Shown one piece after another: positions 9,196 to 17,540 of a stretch of 64,000 nucleotides of DNA; position 1 is the stretch's first letter, and each line of letters begins with the position of its first letter. A model generated the notes under the pieces. That model saw only the letters and a list, made by a program, of their open reading frames with translations, made no database searches and had not been told where the DNA came from. The stretch is from Tsukamurella conjunctivitidis. Its GTDB lineage: Bacteria > Actinomycetota > Actinomycetes > Mycobacteriales > Mycobacteriaceae. A program made the position numbers and the translations under genes. Location: assembly GCF_007858475.1 (NCBI RefSeq), contig NZ_VIGX01000001.1, positions 724,448 to 788,447 of the forward strand. The letters run 5' to 3'.

Positions 9196-11031
9196 ATGAA
9201 CGACGAGGCGAAGCCCGCCGCCGAGGCCAGTACGGAGACCGCACAGACCGGTGCGACGGCGGGCGAGGTCGATACGAAGACCGACGCAGCGGCGGAGCGC
9301 GGGGCGGGGGCCGGGCGACCCGGCGACGACGACTCCGGAGCGGCCGCGCTTCTCGACCGGGTCCGCGAGTGGTGGTCGCACCGCTACACCTTCACCGGGA
9401 CCGCGGTGGGTCTGGTCTTCCTGTGGCTGTCGCTGACCCCGTCGCTCCTGCCGCGCGGCCCGCTGTTCCAGAGTCTGGTCAGCGGCGGCTCCGGCGCGCT
9501 CGGCTACATGTTCGGGGTCTTCGGCGTCTGGCTCGTCCGGTTCCTGCGCTCCCAGGACTCCACGCCGCCCGCGCCCCGCTGGGCGTGGTGGTGGTTGCTC
9601 GGCATCGGCGTCGCCGGGACCACCGGGGTGGTGCTGTTCTTCGACGTCTGGCAGACCCGACTGCGGGACCTCATGGAGGTCGAGTACCTGCGCTTCGTCG
9701 ACTACCTGGAGATCGGCGTCCTCTCGGTCGTGCTCCTCTACGTCTTCGTGGAGGTCGGCAAGGGCGTGCGCACGCTGGTGCGCTGGATCGCCGGCAAGCT
9801 CGGCGCGTACTGCCCGCCCCGGGTCGCGGCGGTCGTCGCCGTCGGGCTCGTCCTCGTCCTGTCGATCGGCGTCATCAACGGCGTCGTCGTGCGCGGTGCG
9901 ATGGACGCGATGAACAGCACCTTCTCCAAGGTCAACCGGGAGGGCGGGACGGACCGGCCCGCGCCCACGAGCGCCCTCCGCTCGGGTGGCCCGGGTTCGA
10001 CCGTCGAGTGGTCGTCGCTGGGCAAGCAGGGGCGCGTCTTCGTCTCGAACGCGCAGACCGTCGAGCACCTCACCGCGTTCAACGGCGCCCCCGCCGTGGA
10101 GCCGATCCGCACCTACGCGGGCCTCGGTTCCGTGGATTCCGACGATCCCAACCGGTACCAGGCCATCGCGGAGAAGACCGCGCTGGAGCTCGAGCGGACC
10201 GGCGGCCTGCGCCGCAAGGTGGTCGCGGTCGCGATGACCACCGGGACGGGCTGGGTGAACGAGGCCGAGGCCGGCGCGCTCGAGTACATGTACAACGGCG
10301 ATACGGCGATCGTGAGCATGCAGTACTCGTACCTGCCGAGCTGGCTGTCCTTCCTCGTCGACAAGCAGAACGCACTGGACGCCGGCCAGGCCCTGTTCGA
10401 GGCCGTCGACAAGCGGGTCAAGGCCCTGCCCGAGGGACAACGGCCGAAGCTGGTGGTCTTCGGCGAGAGCCTCGGCTCCTTCGGCGGCGAGGCCCCGTTC
10501 CTCTCGCTCAACAACCTGCTCGCCCGGACCGACGGTGCCCTGTTCTCCGGGCCGACCTTCAACAACGAGATGTGGGTCCGGCTGACGGAGCAGCGCGACC
10601 CGGGCTCACCGGAATGGCTGCCCGTCTACCAGGAGGGCGCCAACGTCCGGTTCGCCGCGCGCGCGGAGGACCTCGCCGGCCCGACGGGGCCGTGGAACGG
10701 CCCGCGCGTCGTCTACCTGCAGCACGCCTCGGACCCGATCGGCCGGTGGACTCCCGAGCTCGCCTTCAGCAAGCCGGACTGGTTGCGTGAGAAGCGGGGG
10801 ATCGACGTCCTCTCGTCGGTGTCGTGGGTGCCGATCGTGACCTTCCTGCAGGTCTCGGCGGACATGGCGGTGGCCGTCAACGTCCCGGACGGCCACGGGC
10901 ACAGCTACGTCAAGGCCGCGGCGGACGCCTGGGCCGCGATCCTGGAGCCGCCCGGGTGGACCCCGGAGAAGACCGCCAAGCTGCGGCCGCTCCTCAACAG
11001 CCAGACCGGCTACAACCCGCCCGCCGGGTAG
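9196..11031 (+). CDS. Membrane-anchored alpha/beta-hydrolase (Abhydrolase_9 family)
   Basis: A 611-residue predicted integral membrane hydrolase. About 60 charged, low-complexity cytoplasmic residues are followed by roughly five transmembrane helices (about 65-240, e.g. FTGTAVGLVFLWLSLTPSLL) and then a C-terminal alpha/beta-hydrolase domain. The nucleophile elbow GESLGSFGGE places the catalytic serine at Ser425. This order matches the actinobacterial Abhydrolase_9 families (N- and C-terminal parts). The substrate is unknown; family members are often guessed to act on lipids. ATG 9196 has AGGGGAGG a few bases upstream. The gene follows prpR by 34 bases, and co-transcription is possible. A strong hairpin follows the stop. 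Confidence 0.8.
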   Translation: MNDEAKPAAEASTETAQTGATAGEVDTKTDAAAERGAGAGRPGDDDSGAAALLDRVREWWSHRYTFTGTAVGLVFLWLSLTPSLLPRGPLFQSLVSGGSGALGYMFGVFGVWLVRFLRSQDSTPPAPRWAWWWLLGIGVAGTTGVVLFFDVWQTRLRDLMEVEYLRFVDYLEIGVLSVVLLYVFVEVGKGVRTLVRWIAGKLGAYCPPRVAAVVAVGLVLVLSIGVINGVVVRGAMDAMNSTFSKVNREGGTDRPAPTSALRSGGPGSTVEWSSLGKQGRVFVSNAQTVEHLTAFNGAPAVEPIRTYAGLGSVDSDDPNRYQAIAEKTALELERTGGLRRKVVAVAMTTGTGWVNEAEAGALEYMYNGDTAIVSMQYSYLPSWLSFLVDKQNALDAGQALFEAVDKRVKALPEGQRPKLVVFGESLGSFGGEAPFLSLNNLLARTDGALFSGPTFNNEMWVRLTEQRDPGSPEWLPVYQEGANVRFAARAEDLAGPTGPWNGPRVVYLQHASDPIGRWTPELAFSKPDWLREKRGIDVLSSVSWVPIVTFLQVSADMAVAVNVPDGHGHSYVKAAADAWAAILEPPGWTPEKTAKLRPLLNSQTGYNPPAG

Positions 11032-11039
11032 CCCGCGGC

Positions 11040-11065
11040 ACGGCGCCGGGGCGTCCCGGCGCCGT
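11040..11065. terminator. Bidirectional terminator hairpin
   Basis: An 11-bp perfect stem, ACGGCGCCGGG (11040-11050) with CCCGGCGCCGT (11055-11065), closes the loop GCGT. It sits between the convergent ends of the membrane hydrolase (stop at 11031) and trmL (stop overlapping the last stem base), so it can end transcription in both directions. Confidence 0.75.
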
Positions 11066-11529
11066 CAGACGGCCCCGTCGAAGCCGTTCTGCCGCCACGC
11101 CTCATAGGCGACGATCGCGGCGCTGTTGGCGAGGTTGAGCGAGCGGCGGCCCGCCAGCATGGGGATGCGGAGCGCCTCGGTGACGCGCGGGTCGGCCAGT
11201 ACTTCCGGCGGGAGCCCCGTGGGTTCGGGCCCGAACAGGAGGACGTCACCGGGGGCGTACGCGACCTCGTGATGGTGCCGTGTCGCGTGCGCGGTGTAGG
11301 CGTAGACGGTGCTCGGCTGCAGGGCCGCCCACGCGGCGTCCAGGTCGGCGTGCACGCTCACGTGCGCGAGGTCGTGGTAGTCCAGGCCGGCGCGGCGGAG
11401 CTTGGGCTCGGACAGGTCGAAGCCCAGCGGCTCCACCAGGTGCAGCTCGCATCCGGTGACGGCGGCGATGCGGATCGCGTTGCCCGTGTTCGGGGCGATC
11501 CGGGGCTCGAAGAACAGAATGCGGAACAC
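11065..11529 (-). CDS. trmL: tRNA (cytidine(34)-2'-O)-methyltransferase
   Basis: A 154-residue SPOUT-class (SpoU) RNA methyltransferase, the size of TrmL (about 155), which 2'-O-methylates the wobble base of leucine tRNAs with SAM. All three SPOUT motifs are present: NTGNAIRIAAVTGCELHLVE (motif 1), LLFGPEPTGLP (motif 2) and IPMLAGRRSLNLANSAAIVAYE (motif 3, forming the knot and SAM site). The start is GTG 11529 (VFRILFFEP), matching the family N-terminus. A longer in-frame extension upstream is low-complexity and overlaps the previous gene. The GTG lies inside a perfect inverted repeat with AGGA in its loop (separate entry). The hdeD-like gene is upstream on the same strand. Confidence 0.88.
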   Translation of the reverse strand: MFRILFFEPRIAPNTGNAIRIAAVTGCELHLVEPLGFDLSEPKLRRAGLDYHDLAHVSVHADLDAAWAALQPSTVYAYTAHATRHHHEVAYAPGDVLLFGPEPTGLPPEVLADPRVTEALRIPMLAGRRSLNLANSAAIVAYEAWRQNGFDGAV

Positions 11530-11553
11530 GGGTGACGATCCTGTCACCCGTGT
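11526..11553. promoter_or_regulatory. Inverted repeat covering the trmL start
   Basis: ACACGGGTGAC (11526-11536) and GTCACCCGTGT (11543-11553) form a perfect 11-bp stem with a 6-base loop. Read on the minus strand, the loop is AGGATC, containing the likely ribosome-binding AGGA, while the GTG start of trmL (11529-11527) is in the stem. It could end the hdeD transcript or control trmL translation. Confidence 0.55.
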
Positions 11554-11578
11554 CCCGCACTCGGGGGAGGAGGGGGCG

Positions 11579-12181
11579 TCAGCCGACCAGGTCGGAGACG
11601 CGCTGCTGCACCTGCTTGGCGGTGCTGCGCAGCTGGAAGGCCGAGATGACCTGGACGATGCCGATGGCGACGGCCCAGATGCCGGCCACCAGCACGAGGA
11701 CCTCGACGGAGAACGGGTACGCGATGAGGACCGCGCCACCCGCGAGGCTGAGGATGCCGAGGATCACGACCCACACCCGGTTCGGGAGCTGCTTGTCGGA
11801 GATGCCGATGACGATCGACGTGACGCCCGAGAAGATCCAGCTGACGCCGATCCAGATCCCGAGGATCGCCACCGAGTCGACCACGTCGTCGCGGAAGCAG
11901 GAGACGCCGAGGACGAGGGCGAGCGCGCCGCTGATCACCGTCAGCACGCGGTGCTGCGTCTCCCCGAGCAACCCGGCGATCACCTGGAAGGCGCCCGTGA
12001 GGAGCAGGAAGACGCCGAACAGGATGCCGACGACCAGCGTGGTGGGGCCGGGCCACACCGCGATGATGACGCCGAGGACGATGGACAGGACGCCCAGCGC
12101 CAGGATCGCTTGCCACGTCGACTTGACGCCCTGCTGGATGTCCCGCTGGATGTCCTGCTGAAGGGGATTCTGATGAGTCAT
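11579..12181 (-). CDS. HdeD-family membrane protein
   Basis: A 200-residue protein with six hydrophobic helices after a short hydrophilic N-terminus (MTHQNPLQQDIQ). The repeated pattern of two-helix units (LGVLSIVLGVIIAVWPG, LGILSLAGGAVLIAYPF) is typical of HdeD/DUF308 proteins. E. coli HdeD is linked to acid resistance at high cell density, but the role in actinobacteria is unknown. The start ATG 12181 is preceded by GATACT at six bases and no Shine-Dalgarno site, suggesting a leaderless message divergent from folD. Family assignment is confident; function is not. Confidence 0.78.
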   Translation of the reverse strand: MTHQNPLQQDIQRDIQQGVKSTWQAILALGVLSIVLGVIIAVWPGPTTLVVGILFGVFLLLTGAFQVIAGLLGETQHRVLTVISGALALVLGVSCFRDDVVDSVAILGIWIGVSWIFSGVTSIVIGISDKQLPNRVWVVILGILSLAGGAVLIAYPFSVEVLVLVAGIWAVAIGIVQVISAFQLRSTAKQVQQRVSDLVG

Positions 12182-12268
12182 GGCCTCAGTATCTGTTGGA
12201 TCGCGAACGAAAGCGACTCGAACCGGGAGAAATCGTCGCGCTGATCCGGGGGCGATAGGATGTGGGCC
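12182..12268. promoter_or_regulatory. Divergent leaderless promoters, hdeD-like / folD
   Basis: In an 87-base gap, the minus strand has GATACT (12193-12188) six bases before ATG 12181, and the plus strand has TAGGAT (12256-12261) seven bases before GTG 12269. Both spacings place the transcription start at the start codon. This is prediction from the TANNNT-like -10 pattern. Confidence 0.55.
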
Positions 12269-13135
12269 GTGACGGCGCTCGTACTGGACGGTAAGAAGAC
12301 CCGCGACGAACTCTTCGAGAGCTTCCGAGACCGCGTGACTGCGCTGCGGGCCCGTGGGATCGTTCCGGGGCTCGGTACCGTTCTCGTGGGCGACGACCCG
12401 GGCTCGCACTCGTACGTCAAGGGCAAGCACGCGGATTGCGCGAAGGTCGGCATCGAGTCGATCCGGCGCGACCTGTCGGCGGACATCACGCAGGCCGAGC
12501 TCGAGGCCGTGATCGACGAGCTCAACGCGGACCCCGCGTGCACCGGCTACATCGTGCAGTTGCCGCTCCCGAAGCACATCGACGAGAACGCGATCCTCGA
12601 GCGGATCGACCCGGCCAAGGACGCCGACGGTCTGCATCCGACCAACCTCGGCCGCCTCGTGCTCGGCGCGGACGGGCCGCTGCCCTGCACGCCGCACGGC
12701 ATCGTCCACCTGCTGCGCCGCTACGACGTGCCGCTCGACGGCGCGCACGTCGTGGTCGTCGGCCGCGGCGTCACCGTCGGTCGCCCGATCGGCCTGCTCC
12801 TCACCCGCCGCTCCGAGAACGCCACGGTCACCCTGTGCCACACCGGCACCCGGGACCTGGGCGCGGAGGTTCGGCGCGCGGACATCGTGGTGGCCGCCGC
12901 CGGCGTCCCCGGACTCATCACCGCCGACATGGTCAAGCCCGGCGCCGCCGTGCTCGACGTGGGCGTCAGCCGCACCGCCGACGGCCTGCGCGGCGACGTG
13001 GACCCCGGCGTCGCCGAGGTCGCGGGTCACCTCTCGCCCAACCCGGGCGGCGTCGGCCCCCTGACCCGCGCCTTCCTGCTGGGGAACGTGATCGACGCCG
13101 CGGAGCGCGATCTCGCGCGTTCGGGCGGAGCGTAG
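12269..13135 (+). CDS. folD: Methylenetetrahydrofolate dehydrogenase / cyclohydrolase
   Basis: A 288-residue bifunctional cytosolic enzyme interconverting 5,10-methylene-, methenyl- and 10-formyl-tetrahydrofolate. The substrate-site motifs [18 protein letters not shown] (with the catalytic Lys) and [14 protein letters not shown] are followed by [17 protein letters not shown], the NADP-binding [15 protein letters not shown]-like segment and [17 protein letters not shown] prefer GTG 12269 ([14 protein letters not shown]): it matches the start of mycobacterial FolD and lies seven bases after a TAGGAT -10 box. ATG 12260 in the same frame is the alternative. It overlaps the DUF3017 gene by one base (TAGTG), the conserved folD-DUF3017 pair of this order. 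Confidence 0.95.
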   Translation: MTALVLDGKKTRDELFESFRDRVTALRARGIVPGLGTVLVGDDPGSHSYVKGKHADCAKVGIESIRRDLSADITQAELEAVIDELNADPACTGYIVQLPLPKHIDENAILERIDPAKDADGLHPTNLGRLVLGADGPLPCTPHGIVHLLRRYDVPLDGAHVVVVGRGVTVGRPIGLLLTRRSENATVTLCHTGTRDLGAEVRRADIVVAAAGVPGLITADMVKPGAAVLDVGVSRTADGLRGDVDPGVAEVAGHLSPNPGGVGPLTRAFLLGNVIDAAERDLARSGGA

Positions 13136-13446
13136 TGACGGAACCCGCGGCCGAGCAGTACCGGCGCGCCAGGGTGGTGCGCGCGGTGATCGCGAACGCG
13201 GGGTACGTGGCGGTCGTCGGCGTGCTCGCGACCGGCATGGTGCTGATCGGACTCGAGTACTGGCGTCGTGGGCTGTTCGTCTTCGGCGCGGGAACCGGCT
13301 TCGCCGCGTTCCTCCGCGCCTTCCTCCCCGATCGCAGGCAGGGCCTGCTGCGGGTGCGCAGCCGGTGGTTCGACGTGACGGTGCTCGCGCTCGCCGCCGC
13401 CGCGATCCTCGTCGTCTCGTGGGGCATCAGTCCGCTCGATACGTGA
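13135..13446 (+). CDS. DUF3017 small membrane protein
   Basis: A 103-residue protein with three predicted transmembrane helices (about 19-40, 44-62 and 80-98) and basic residues between them (LRAFLPDRRQGLLRVRSRW). It starts with GTG overlapping the folD TAG, so it is probably translated by coupling. Mycobacterial folD genes (Rv3356c) carry the same neighbour (Rv3355c), which supports the DUF3017 assignment. The function is unknown, and no catalytic motif is visible. Confidence 0.8.
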   Translation: MTEPAAEQYRRARVVRAVIANAGYVAVVGVLATGMVLIGLEYWRRGLFVFGAGTGFAAFLRAFLPDRRQGLLRVRSRWFDVTVLALAAAAILVVSWGISPLDT

Positions 13447-13456
13447 TCGACATACT

Positions 13457-13508
13457 TGAAACCTGGAGTTTCAGTTCTTGTATGTAACGTTTCGGCATCG
13501 GGTACGAT
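13457..13508 (+). promoter_or_regulatory. Palindrome and promoter upstream of the 471-aa membrane protein
   Basis: TGAAAC-N5-GTTTCA (13457-13473) is a perfect 17-base interrupted palindrome, itself flanked by an outer CATAC (13451-13455) / GTATG (13480-13484) pair. A -10-like TACGAT is at 13503-13508. The layout resembles an operator placed over or just upstream of a -35 region. The binding protein is unknown. Confidence 0.45.
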
Positions 13509-13551
13509 GTGGTCAGATAACGGCTCGATGAGCGATCCGATCGGAGGTGCC

Positions 13552-14967
13552 ATGAGGATCTCGTCCTTCGGCGCGTCCGTGGGTGCGGGGCCCGTGCACT
13601 GCGTGCTCCTCGACATCGAGGACGGCCACGTCGTCGGTCGACAGGCCCGCACCATCGACCCCGGACCGTACCGGCTGGGGCGTCGCGGCAACCTGCTCTC
13701 CTCGGGCTTCGACCTGCTCGCGAGCCATGCGGAACGCGATGTCGACGCCTCGGCCGTCACCGTCCGCTCGCGCCGCGACCTGCTGTCCGTGCGCCTGGGC
13801 GCGCGAGGCGGCGTCCGCGCCGCCGGCATCGTCCGCGATACGGACGCCGTCCTGCGCGGCCTCGGCGAACGGGGTTCCATCGCCCGGTACGACACCGCCC
13901 TCATCGCCGATCTCGGCGTCGACGGCACTCGCCTCTACACCGTCCGCGACGGTGCGATCACGGCCGAGCGGCGCACCCGCGCCGTCGTCGTCGGCGGTGA
14001 CGGCACCGCCCCGGCCGATCACGTGGCCGCGTTGGTGCGGTCGGCCGTGGCCGGCGCGCCCGTCGCCCCGGAGGCGCTCGCCGTCCTCGGTACCGGTGCC
14101 CTGAACGCCGCTGTGCGCGAAGCGGTCTCCGTCGTCGCCCGGGACGCGGGTATCGAACCCGTCCTCGTGGACGAGCCCGAGACGATCACGGCGTCCGGTG
14201 CCGCGCTGATCGCGGCCGATCGTCGGGCCGCGGGGACCGCACCGTCCACGCTGGTCGACAGCGGCATCGGCGTCCTCGGTGGGCACAGTGTCCGGCTCAC
14301 CGCGGCGATCCTGCCGCTCCTCGTGGTCGCCGCGCTCACCGGCGCGGTGCTGGCGACGGGGTACGCGACCGGGATCATCGGCCCGGCCGCCCGCAGCACC
14401 GAGGACGTGGTCCCGACCTCCTCCGACTCGGTGACCTCCGACGACGCGACGTCGACGTCCCGGGAGCGGATCTCGACGGTGACGTCGACGCTGCCGCCGG
14501 AGAAGCCGATCGCGCCCCCGACCGTGGCACCCGAACCGGGGGACGGGGACGGGGTCACGCCGACGATGACGACCTTCGCGCCGCCGCCGGTGGTGCCCAC
14601 GACGACGAGGCCCCCGGTGACCCCGACGCCGACCGCCCCGCCGACGTCGCCGACCGGCACGCTGCCGACCACGATCCTCCCGAGCATCCCCACCGGCACG
14701 CCGACGGGATCACCGTCCGGGACCACCGCTCCCGGCACGCCGGCGGACGGGGCGGGCGCCCACCCGCCCACTCCGGAGACACCGCGGCCCACGGCCGAGA
14801 ACGGCCTCGTCGCCCCCGGCGCGGGGGGCGCGCAGAGCACGGGGACGTCGAGCTCGAATCCGGTGAACACCGGACCGGCACGGTCCGACCCGACGTCGAC
14901 CGAGCTGGCGCCGGGGGCGACCACCGGCGACGCCGCTGCGCCGACGGTCACCGAACCGGCGCTCTGA
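13552..14967 (+). CDS. Hypothetical single-pass protein with Pro/Thr-rich exterior (DUF7159-like)
   Basis: 471 residues, not confidently assigned. The N-terminal 250 residues (MRISSFGASVGAGPVHCVLL) contain glycine-rich turns and an AVLGTGALNAAVREAV segment, resembling the actin/Hsp70-like fold annotated as DUF7159 in mycobacteria. One transmembrane helix follows (about 263-283, LTAAILPLLVVAALTGAVLAT). The C-terminal 180 residues are low-complexity Pro/Thr/Ser/Gly and should be outside the membrane. The start ATG 13552 has GGAGG four bases upstream; an in-frame ATG (13528) would add eight residues. It is convergent with metX. A role in cell-wall signalling is a guess. Confidence 0.6.
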   Translation: MRISSFGASVGAGPVHCVLLDIEDGHVVGRQARTIDPGPYRLGRRGNLLSSGFDLLASHAERDVDASAVTVRSRRDLLSVRLGARGGVRAAGIVRDTDAVLRGLGERGSIARYDTALIADLGVDGTRLYTVRDGAITAERRTRAVVVGGDGTAPADHVAALVRSAVAGAPVAPEALAVLGTGALNAAVREAVSVVARDAGIEPVLVDEPETITASGAALIAADRRAAGTAPSTLVDSGIGVLGGHSVRLTAAILPLLVVAALTGAVLATGYATGIIGPAARSTEDVVPTSSDSVTSDDATSTSRERISTVTSTLPPEKPIAPPTVAPEPGDGDGVTPTMTTFAPPPVVPTTTRPPVTPTPTAPPTSPTGTLPTTILPSIPTGTPTGSPSGTTAPGTPADGAGAHPPTPETPRPTAENGLVAPGAGGAQSTGTSSSNPVNTGPARSDPTSTELAPGATTGDAAAPTVTEPAL

Positions 14968-14978
14968 CGGGCCGCGCG

Positions 14979-16127
14979 TCAGCGGCGCGCGAACTCCAGC
15001 GTCCGGCGGAGTAATGCGTCCACCGCGTCCCGCTCGGTGAGGAAGCCGTCGTGTCCGTCGCGGGAGTGCACGATCACCGGATCGCCACTGCCGGGCAGGA
15101 ACTCGGCGAGCTCACGCTGCAGACGCAGCGGGTAGAGGCGATCGGAATCGATGCCGCCGACGACGACCGGGACCCGGCAGCCGCGGAGCGCGGCCTCGAC
15201 TCCACCGCGGCCGCGGCCCACGTCGTGATGGTTGAGCACATCGGTGAGCACCACGTAACTGCCTGCGTCGAACCGGTTCACCAGCTTCGCCGCCTGGTGG
15301 TCGAGGTACGAGGTCACGGCGTAGCGGCCGCCGGCGCGCGGATCCTCCTCGCCCTGAGGGAGGTTCGCGAACCGGCTGTCCAGTTCGATCTCGGTGCGGT
15401 AGGTCAGGTGCGCGATCCGCCGCGCGACGCCGAGCCCGGCGTCGGGATGGACACCGCTGTCGTGGTAGTCGCCGCCCTGCCAGTGCGGGTCGGCCTTGAT
15501 GGCGGCGATCTGCGTGGTCTGCGTGCCGATCTGATCGGCCGTCGCGCGGGCGCCGACGGCGAGCACCAGCGCCGAACGGAGGAAGTCGCCGTACATCAGG
15601 GTCCACTCGAGAGCCCTTGCGCCACCCATGGATCCGCCGACGACGGAAGCGATGTCGTGCACGTCGAGCGCCCGCAGCAGGGCGGCCTCCGCCTCCACCT
15701 GGTCGCGGACGGTGATCACCGGGAACCGGGAGCCGTAGGGCCGGCCGTCCGGTGCGATCGACGACGGCCCCGTCGACCCCGAGCACCCTCCCAGGACGTT
15801 CGCCGAGACGACGCACCACTCGTCGGTATCGACCGCGGCGCCGGGGCCGACCAGCCCGTCCCACCAGCCGGCGGACCGGTGCTCCGCGTCCGCCGGGCCG
15901 GTGACGTGCGAGTCCCCCGTGAGGGCGTGCAGCGCCATCACCACGTTGTCGCGGGCCGCCGTGGGGGCACCCCACCGCTGGAAGGCCATCGTCACGTCCT
16001 CGAGGACCTCGCCCGATTCGAGGACGAGCGGACCGAGCGAGACCCGCTGCATCGCCCCGTCGGGAACCCGGGCCCAGTCGCCCAGGGGGCTGTCGACGGA
16101 CCGGCCTGTGCGGGTGCTGATGGTCAC
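14979..16127 (-). CDS. metX: Homoserine O-acetyltransferase
   Basis: A 382-residue alpha/beta-hydrolase-fold enzyme acetylating L-homoserine with acetyl-CoA, the committed step of methionine synthesis in actinobacteria. The motifs include [14 protein letters not shown], the nucleophile elbow [14 protein letters not shown] (catalytic Ser), [16 protein letters not shown] (catalytic Asp region) and [11 protein letters not shown] (catalytic His). The start GTG 16127 follows GAGAGG at four bases; longer in-frame extensions run into the riboswitch. A SAM-IV riboswitch occupies the leader. The usual partner metY is not adjacent upstream: the next gene on that side is a divergent MFS exporter. Confidence 0.95.
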   Translation of the reverse strand: MTISTRTGRSVDSPLGDWARVPDGAMQRVSLGPLVLESGEVLEDVTMAFQRWGAPTAARDNVVMALHALTGDSHVTGPADAEHRSAGWWDGLVGPGAAVDTDEWCVVSANVLGGCSGSTGPSSIAPDGRPYGSRFPVITVRDQVEAEAALLRALDVHDIASVVGGSMGGARALEWTLMYGDFLRSALVLAVGARATADQIGTQTTQIAAIKADPHWQGGDYHDSGVHPDAGLGVARRIAHLTYRTEIELDSRFANLPQGEEDPRAGGRYAVTSYLDHQAAKLVNRFDAGSYVVLTDVLNHHDVGRGRGGVEAALRGCRVPVVVGGIDSDRLYPLRLQRELAEFLPGSGDPVIVHSRDGHDGFLTERDAVDALLRRTLEFARR

Positions 16128-16139
16128 CGAACCTCTCCT

Positions 16140-16255
16140 CGCGCTTGTCACCCGGCGGCGACCGCCGGGGAACCGGGTCATCACCCGGGGCACCCCACCG
16201 CGGTGGAGGGTTGCCGGTCAGCAAGCCGGGGCTGCGCGCTGACACTCATGACCAC
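16140..16255 (-). promoter_or_regulatory. SAM-IV riboswitch in the metX leader
   Basis: On the minus strand the leader reads GTCATGAGTGTCAGCG, then CCCCGGCTTGCTGACCGGCA, ACCCTCC, CCGCGGTGGGGTGCCCCGGG and TGATGACC. This is the conserved core of the SAM-IV class, known from actinobacterial methionine genes. A perfect 8-bp hairpin (CCCGGCGG/CCGCCGGG, 16151-16169) lies between the core and the metX ribosome-binding site and may belong to the 3' pseudoknot/expression platform. The prediction is that SAM binding lowers metX expression. Ends are approximate. Confidence 0.88.
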
Positions 16256-16262
16256 TGTCTGC

Positions 16263-16289
16263 AGCATAACCGACGGGAATCGTCGTGAA
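16263..16289 (-). promoter_or_regulatory. Predicted metX promoter
   Basis: Minus-strand TATGCT (16268-16263) lies about ten bases upstream of the riboswitch core, with a weak TTCACG (16289-16284) 15 bp further upstream. It overlaps the first codons of the divergent MFS gene. The -10 is convincing, the -35 weak. Confidence 0.4.
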
Positions 16290-17529
16290 CGAGGTCACAG
16301 GCGCGGCGGGAAGCGCGGATGACGCCGCGGTGTTACACCGTTACGTGGAATCTTCTGCCCGGACCAGACTCGCCATCGGCGCCATGGCACTCGGCGGCTT
16401 CGGCATCGGCACCACCGAGTTCGCCGCGATGGGGCTGCTGCCCGACATCGCCGCCGATCTCGAGGTCACCGAGCCGGTGGCGGGCCACGTGATCTCGGCC
16501 TACGCCCTGGGCGTCGTGGTGGGCGCACCGCTCATCGCCGCGGCCTTCGCGCGCGTACCCCGCCGCGTCCTGCTCATCGCGCTGATGGTCGCCTTCACCG
16601 TCGGCAACGCGCTGTCGGTCTTCGCGCCGACGTACGGCACACTCATGGCGGCGCGCTTCGTCGCGGGTCTGCCGCACGGCGCCTTCTTCGGGGTCGCCGC
16701 CCTGGTCGCGGCGCACCTCGCCGGTCCGGCCGAGCGCGGCCGGGCCGTGGGCCAGGTGCTGATGGGGCTGTCGGTCGCGAACGTGATCGGCGTGCCGCTG
16801 GTGACCTGGCTCGGAACCGCCCTGAGCTGGCGGTACGCGATGGGTGTCGTGGTGGTGATCGGCGCCGTCACGGTGGCGGCGCTCCTGGCCTACCTCCCGT
16901 CCGTCCAGATCCCGGTGACCAACCCGCTCACCGAGCTCGGGGCACTGGCGCGCCCGCAGGTGTGGTTCGCGCTGCTCACCGGCGTGGTCGGCTTCGGCGG
17001 CATGTTCGCGGTCTACACGTACATCTCCACCACACTGACCTCCGTGTCGGGCCTGAGCGCGGCGTCGGTGCCCGCCGTCCTCGCCGCGTACGGCGTGGGC
17101 ATGGTGATCGGCAATGCGGTGGGCGGCCGCGCGGCCGACGGCTCGGTGACCCGGTCGATCGCGGTGGCGCTCGCGGCGCTGGTCGTGCTGCAGGCGCTGT
17201 TCTCGCTCTTCGCGCCGCAGCCCTTCGCCGCGGTCACCCTCTTCTTCCTCATCGGCCTCACCGCCTCGGCGCTCGTGCCCGCCCTGCAGACCCGCCTGAT
17301 GGACGTCGCGGGCGAGGCGCAGACCCTGGCCGCCACGCTCAACCACTCCGCGCTCAACATCGCCAACGCGCTCGGCGCCCTGCTCGGCGGCGCCGTCATC
17401 AGCGCCGGCGGCGGGTACACCGCGCCCGCACTGGCGGGCAGCGCGCTGGCGCTGGCGGGCCTGGTGGTCTTCGGGATCGGGATGCTGCTCGCCCGGCGGA
17501 CCGCGGAACCCGTCGGTGCCCCTCGGTAG
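16285..17529 (+). CDS. MFS transporter, AraJ/YdhP-like exporter
   Basis: A 414-residue protein with twelve predicted transmembrane helices of the major facilitator superfamily. The first helix FGIGTTEFAAMGLLPDIAADL and the following EPVAGHVISAYALGVVVGAP are characteristic of the AraJ/YdhP/NepI drug-H+ antiporter subgroup that exports sugars, purines or drugs. The substrate cannot be predicted. The start GTG 16285 is uncertain; ATG 16384 would remove the 33-residue N-terminal tail but begins inside the first helix. It is divergent from metX, whose promoter overlaps this start region. Its TAG forms part of the TAGGGT box serving the RNase gene downstream. Confidence 0.85.
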   Translation: MNEVTGAAGSADDAAVLHRYVESSARTRLAIGAMALGGFGIGTTEFAAMGLLPDIAADLEVTEPVAGHVISAYALGVVVGAPLIAAAFARVPRRVLLIALMVAFTVGNALSVFAPTYGTLMAARFVAGLPHGAFFGVAALVAAHLAGPAERGRAVGQVLMGLSVANVIGVPLVTWLGTALSWRYAMGVVVVIGAVTVAALLAYLPSVQIPVTNPLTELGALARPQVWFALLTGVVGFGGMFAVYTYISTTLTSVSGLSAASVPAVLAAYGVGMVIGNAVGGRAADGSVTRSIAVALAALVVLQALFSLFAPQPFAAVTLFFLIGLTASALVPALQTRLMDVAGEAQTLAATLNHSALNIANALGALLGGAVISAGGGYTAPALAGSALALAGLVVFGIGMLLARRTAEPVGAPR

Positions 17530-17540
17530 GGTCTTGGGCT

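Noticed and set aside
14401-14967. Tandem repeat array or phase-variable locus in the Pro/Thr-rich coding region.
   Set aside because: The ACG/CCG-rich stretch is low complexity but has no fixed repeat unit at the DNA level; it encodes a disordered exterior segment.
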